Shown here piece after piece: positions 5,921 through 9,297 of a stretch of 9,297 nucleotides of DNA; within the stretch, counting starts at the first letter, position 1, and each line of letters starts with the position of its first letter. The position numbers were made by a program, and so were the translations under genes. Origin of the DNA: Bacillota bacterium. Its GTDB lineage: Bacteria; Bacillota; Clostridia; Peptostreptococcales; Anaerovoracaceae. The stretch lies in NCBI GenBank assembly GCA_017523605.1, contig JAFWVZ010000181.1, forward strand, positions 1 to 9,297. Reading direction: 5' to 3'. The notes beneath the pieces are model-generated. The model did no database searches. It worked only from the letters and a program-made list of their open reading frames with translations, and was not told the origin of the DNA.

Positions 5921-7305
5921 GCCTTTTCTCCTTTGCCCAGGATCATCTCGCCTACGCGGTAGATGTCTCCCGCCCCCATGGTTATTACAACGTCGCCGGG
6001 CTTTGCGTTGGCCAGAACGTAGTCTGCCATATCCTTAAAGTTGTCTATGAACCTTACGTCCTTGTCCGGGTGGCGCTTCTTTATGTCTTCCATAAGGGCA
6101 GCGGACGAAAGCTTGTATATGTTCTTTTCCCTTGCCGCGTAGATCTCCGCAAGACATACTATGTCCGCGTCCTTGAACGCATCCGCGAACTGGTCCATGA
6201 GGGCCAGCGTCCTTGTGTAAGTATGGGGCTGGAACAGGCACCACACGCGCTTGTGATCCAGCTTCTGCGCCGCCGCCAGGGTGGCCATTATCTCCGTGGG
6301 ATGGTGAGCGTAGTCATCCACCACGGTAAATCCGTTTACGCGGCCCATTATGTCGAAACGCCTCTGGGTCCCCTTGAACGCCAGAAGAGTGTTCTTTATT
6401 ACGTCCAGATCAGTTACGCCCAGAGTGAACGCCGTGGCGATGGCAGCAAGGCTGTTTGCAACGTTGTGCTCGCCGGGAACGGAGAGCGATATCCTGTCTA
6501 CGAAGCCTTCTCTGGTGTACAGGTCGTACGAGGGATGGCCCATTGCGTCGAACGAAATGTTCTTGGCGTAGAAGTCGCTGCCCTCGCTGAAGCCGAAGGT
6601 CTTAACGTCGCAGTCCAGATCCGCGGTGGCTGCCTTTACGAAGGGGTTGGCGTCGTAAGCGATTATGGTGCCGTCCTTGGGTACCGCCAGAGCGAACTTG
6701 CGGAACGAGCGGGTTATGTGGTTTATGTCCTTAAAGTAATCCAGATGGTCCGAATCTATGTTGAGTATTATCTCCACCCTGGGGCGCAGCTCCAGGAAGC
6801 TGTCCATGTACTCGCAGGCCTCGGTGATGAAGTAATCCTTGCCGCCTATGCGGACGTTTCCGTGGAGCTCGTTTAGTATGCCGCCGACGGTTATGGTAGG
6901 ATCCTTGCCCGCGTTCTGCAGGATGAGCGATACCATGGAAGTGGTGGTGGTCTTTCCGTGAGTTCCGGACACCGCTATGGAGTTGGGATATTCCGCAAGC
7001 AGCATGCCCAGCGCCTGAGCCCTGGATATTACAGGGATGCCCATCTCCTTAGCCTTGAGTATCTCCGGGTTCTCCATCGATACCGCGTTGGAGTAGACCA
7101 GCAGGTCCGCGCCTTCCGCGTTCTTTGCGTCGTGACCTATATATACGGTTATCCCCTGTCTGCGCAGGTGATCCGTTACGGTGCTCTCCTTCATGTCGGA
7201 GCCGGAGACTTCCGCTCCGCGGTCCTTCATTATCTCGGCTATGGCGGAGATGCCTATGCCTCCGATCCCCAGGAAATGAATGTGTTTATAGTTCTTAAGA
7301 TCCAT
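5917..7305 (-). CDS. murC: UDP-N-acetylmuramate-L-alanine ligase
   Basis: First cytoplasmic Mur ligase; joins L-alanine to UDP-MurNAc with ATP hydrolysis. The 462 residues are full length. Visible motifs are the N-terminal UDP-binding loop FLGIGGIGIS (11-20), SGSDMKES (34-41), the ATP loop SGTHGKTTTTSM (113-124, Lys118), TEACEY (161-166), LNIDSDHLDYF (181-191), VPGEHNVANSLAA (276-288), KGTQRRFD (311-318) and DDYAHHPTEI (330-339), which together distinguish MurC from MurD, MurE, MurF and Mpl. The start ATG 7303-7305 is four bases after the thrC stop and only a weak ribosome binding site is visible, so translation may depend on ribosomes finishing thrC. The end overlaps purR by four bases. A murC-purR pairing is familiar from Clostridia. 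The third-residue ligase MurE lies in the separate downstream operon. Confidence 0.98.
   Translation of the reverse strand: MDLKNYKHIHFLGIGGIGISAIAEIMKDRGAEVSGSDMKESTVTDHLRRQGITVYIGHDAKNAEGADLLVYSNAVSMENPEILKAKEMGIPVISRAQALGMLLAEYPNSIAVSGTHGKTTTTSMVSLILQNAGKDPTITVGGILNELHGNVRIGGKDYFITEACEYMDSFLELRPRVEIILNIDSDHLDYFKDINHITRSFRKFALAVPKDGTIIAYDANPFVKAATADLDCDVKTFGFSEGSDFYAKNISFDAMGHPSYDLYTREGFVDRISLSVPGEHNVANSLAAIATAFTLGVTDLDVIKNTLLAFKGTQRRFDIMGRVNGFTVVDDYAHHPTEIMATLAAAQKLDHKRVWCLFQPHTYTRTLALMDQFADAFKDADIVCLAEIYAAREKNIYKLSSAALMEDIKKRHPDKDVRFIDNFKDMADYVLANAKPGDVVITMGAGDIYRVGEMILGKGEKA
5928..5934 (-). promoter_or_regulatory. Ribosome binding site for the TTG start of purR
   Basis: The minus strand reads AAAGGAG inside the last codons of murC, seven bases before the TTG of purR. 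With the TTGA start/stop overlap it indicates translational coupling and decides in favour of the non-ATG start. Confidence 0.75.
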
Positions 7306-7309
7306 GGTG

Positions 7310-8791
7310 TTACAGACCCAGCAGCGCCTTTACGCGCGCCTTCATGTCTTCCTTTCGTATAGATTCTTTATGTATTATCTTTCTCTGCTTAAGACCCTTA
7401 AGGCCGTCCGGAACGTGCGCTCCGGTAGCCGCGAAGAGCCTGTCTATCGTTTCGAACGGATCCGCGCCCTGCCCAATGCCTATGCTTTCGGCAACGACGG
7501 CAGCGAACTTATACGGACTTGCAGTAGATGCTATGAGCGCCGGCGTATCATCGCCGGAAGCTTCCGCGTAGTCCTTCCAGACCTTGTATCCTACGGCGGT
7601 GTGGGTATCCATAAGGTATCCTTCTTCGTTGTAGAGCTTTCCTATGGTATCCGTTACCTCTTCCTCCGTTGCAAAGCCTGCGGAGAAATACTCGTCCAAG
7701 CCTTTCTTTACCGCTTCGCCCACGGTGTACTTTCCGTTTTCGGAAAGCTGATCCATAAGGCTGCGTATCTCCGCAGCGTCCTCACCCGCCAGATGGAACA
7801 GCAGCCTCTCCAGGTTGCTGGATACCAGTATGTCCATGGAAGGAGCGTTGGTAACGTAGAATTCCCTGTTAGTATCGTAGACTCCGGTATTTATGAAGTC
7901 CGTAAGCACCTTGTTCTTATTGGACGCGCAGATGAAGCGCTTTACCGGAAGGCCCATGCGCATTGCGTAGTACGCGGAAAGTATGTTTCCGAAATTTCCG
8001 GACGGTACGCATATGTTTACAGGATCGCCGGCCTTTACCGCGCCATTTGCCACGAGCTGCGCGTAGCCCCATACGTAGTAGACGATCTGAGGGAGCAGCC
8101 TGCCCACGTTCATGGAGTTTGCGGCGCTGAAGGTAAAGCCTTTTGACTCCATCTCCTTAAGAAGCTCCGCGTCCGAAAGGATCTGTTTCTGCGTGGTCTG
8201 GGCATCGTCGAAGTTGCCGAGTATGGAGAACACGTGCGCGTTCTTTCCGTCCGCGGTACGCATCTGGGCTTCCTGGACCGGGCTTACCGCTCCGTCCGGG
8301 AAGAACACCACTATCTGCGTTCCGGGCACGTTCTCGAAGCCCTTGAGCGCTGCGGTACCGGTATCTCCGGACGTAGAGACCAGTATGACTACGGTCTTTT
8401 CCTCGCTCTCCTTTTTGATGCTTGCAGTAAGAAGCCTGGGCATCAGCTGCAGAGCCATATCCTTAAACGCTGCCGTAGGTCCGTGATAGAGCTCCAGGAA
8501 CCATGCTCCGCCGGCCTTTACCACTGGCACGGTCTCCGGCGCGGAATACTTTCCGTCGTACGCTCCGTGTATGCAGTCCGCCAGCTCCGCCGCGGAGAAC
8601 TCCGGGAGGTAAGGCGCAAGGACTTCGGCGGCAAGCTCGTCGTAAGACAGCTGCGCCAGCCTGTTCCAGTCCTTATCCAGCTGCGGGAAACGTTCCGGTA
8701 CGTAGAGACCCTTGTCTGCCGCGATGCCCTTTATTATGGCCTGACAGACATTCATCTCCGGGGCCAGACCTCTTGTGCTCTTGTACTTCAT
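7310..8791 (-). CDS. thrC: Threonine synthase
   Basis: PLP enzyme that converts O-phospho-L-homoserine to L-threonine and phosphate, the last step of threonine synthesis. The 493 residues match the longer E. coli/yeast type of threonine synthase rather than the shorter Bacillus type of about 350. Visible features are the family N-terminus MKYKSTRG, residues GLAADKGLYVP-like at 22-32, the PLP lysine in YHGPTAAFKDMALQ (Lys110), LVSTSGDTGTAALKGF (137-152), FSAANSMNVGRLLPQ (221-235) and the phosphate-binding VPSGNFGN (262-269). The start ATG 8789-8791 has AAAGGA seven bases upstream and lies 12 bases after the gltX stop. The stop is four bases before murC. The gene shares no pathway with its neighbours; its place here is probably a co-expression arrangement of biosynthetic housekeeping genes. 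Confidence 0.97.
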   Translation of the reverse strand: MKYKSTRGLAPEMNVCQAIIKGIAADKGLYVPERFPQLDKDWNRLAQLSYDELAAEVLAPYLPEFSAAELADCIHGAYDGKYSAPETVPVVKAGGAWFLELYHGPTAAFKDMALQLMPRLLTASIKKESEEKTVVILVSTSGDTGTAALKGFENVPGTQIVVFFPDGAVSPVQEAQMRTADGKNAHVFSILGNFDDAQTTQKQILSDAELLKEMESKGFTFSAANSMNVGRLLPQIVYYVWGYAQLVANGAVKAGDPVNICVPSGNFGNILSAYYAMRMGLPVKRFICASNKNKVLTDFINTGVYDTNREFYVTNAPSMDILVSSNLERLLFHLAGEDAAEIRSLMDQLSENGKYTVGEAVKKGLDEYFSAGFATEEEVTDTIGKLYNEEGYLMDTHTAVGYKVWKDYAEASGDDTPALIASTASPYKFAAVVAESIGIGQGADPFETIDRLFAATGAHVPDGLKGLKQRKIIHKESIRKEDMKARVKALLGL

Positions 8792-8803
8792 GAAGGCGTC
8801 CTT

Positions 8804-9297
8804 TCAGGCTTCGGCCGCTTTTGCGATGCGGGCAAGAATCTTTTCTCTGCCCATTATCTGCTGTATGGTCCAAAGGTCCGGGCTGTTTGCCCTGCCTGTT
8901 ACGGCAATCCTTATTACTCCGCTTACGTGGCCCACGTGGCCCTTGTAAGCGTCCGGGTTTTTCTTATAATCCTTGGGCTTTACCGCGTAGCCCATGTCCG
9001 CTGTTATTCCGCGGATCTTCTCGAACCAGGCGGAGTTGTCGTCCGCAGGATCGTAGCTTTCCGCGTAGCGGCGCAGTATCTCTTTGCGGTCTTCCGCGGA
9101 CACCTCGCCCGGCCACTCGGACTCGTACTCGAAGGTCTCGTCGAAGAAATACTTTATGAACGCGAAGATCTGCTGAGCGTAGACCAGATCCTTACGGGGC
9201 TTCTCGCCTCCGCGGTCTATGTCGAACACCTTCAGCAGCATGTCCTTGTTATCTTTAAGCAGAGCGTACTTGTCCTTATCGAACTCCTCCGCCCAGC
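8804..9297 (-). CDS. gltX: Glutamyl-tRNA synthetase, C-terminal part (cut by window edge)
   Basis: The reading frame is open from the right edge to a TGA at 8804-8806, giving 164 codons and no start in the window. The fragment carries the end of the class I tRNA synthetase: EKPRKDLVYAQQIFAFIKYFF-type residues typical of the alpha-helical region of clostridial GluRS, and a C-terminal anticodon-binding segment with GHVSGVIRIAVTGRANSPDLW followed by QQIMGREKILARI. This last pattern (VIR-A-TGR--SPDL--IM--LG-E-L-RI) is characteristic of bacterial glutamate-tRNA ligases that attach glutamate to tRNA-Glu and, where no GlnRS is present, to tRNA-Gln. The catalytic HIGH and KMSKS motifs lie off the window. 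A second GltX-like paralogue or a GlnRS cannot be excluded from the C-terminus alone, but GltX is the best call. Confidence 0.85.
   Translation of the reverse strand, partial: WAEEFDKDKYALLKDNKDMLLKVFDIDRGGEKPRKDLVYAQQIFAFIKYFFDETFEYESEWPGEVSAEDRKEILRRYAESYDPADDNSAWFEKIRGITADMGYAVKPKDYKKNPDAYKGHVGHVSGVIRIAVTGRANSPDLWTIQQIMGREKILARIAKAAEA

Noticed and set aside
5899..6876. Long plus-strand open frame (325 codons) opposite murC
   Set aside because: Antisense shadow of murC with low-complexity Val/Tyr-rich product and no family match.

Overview
The window is a stretch of bacterial chromosome in which every convincing gene lies on the minus strand. The gene set and order (gltX, thrC, murC, purR, prs, pth, then murI and murE), a Bacillus-type PurR and strong GGAGG ribosome binding sites point to a Gram-positive anaerobe of the Bacillota, most likely class Clostridia. 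The DNA is moderately GC-rich (judged by eye, not computed), yet isoleucine is often encoded by ATA. I cannot name a genus. Placement near the Anaerovoracaceae/Family XIII group is only a guess.

Read in the direction of transcription (right to left), the first block is the C-terminal end of glutamyl-tRNA synthetase (gltX, cut by the right edge), threonine synthase (thrC), UDP-N-acetylmuramate-alanine ligase (murC), the purine repressor purR, ribose-phosphate pyrophosphokinase (prs) and peptidyl-tRNA hydrolase (pth). Gaps from gltX through purR are -3 to +12 bases, so these genes look like one operon. The gaps before prs (41 bases) and pth (75 bases) are wider. The block ends at a clear intrinsic terminator about 25 bases past the pth stop codon.

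A gap of about 340 bases without a gene (3145-3485) follows. It contains the pth terminator, a 173-base segment (3228-3400) that folds into a long rod with a central bubble resembling 6S RNA, and a near-consensus promoter (TTGTCT, 17 bases, TATAAT) for the next operon.

The second block, from that promoter leftwards, is glutamate racemase (murI), a very acidic protein I do not recognise, a DUF975-type membrane protein, and the first 269 codons of a MurE-type UDP-MurNAc-tripeptide ligase cut by the left edge. The genes are tightly packed, with murE overlapping the membrane protein gene by 23 bases.

The unifying theme is peptidoglycan precursor synthesis. MurI makes D-glutamate, MurC adds L-alanine and MurE adds the third residue. 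These sit beside nucleotide supply and control (Prs makes PRPP, PurR senses it) and translation housekeeping (GltX, Pth). The items most worth a second look are the structured RNA between pth and murI, and the two uncharacterised proteins inside the murI-murE operon. The protein-coding content is otherwise ordinary core genome; I saw no mobile element, CRISPR array, tRNA or rRNA.
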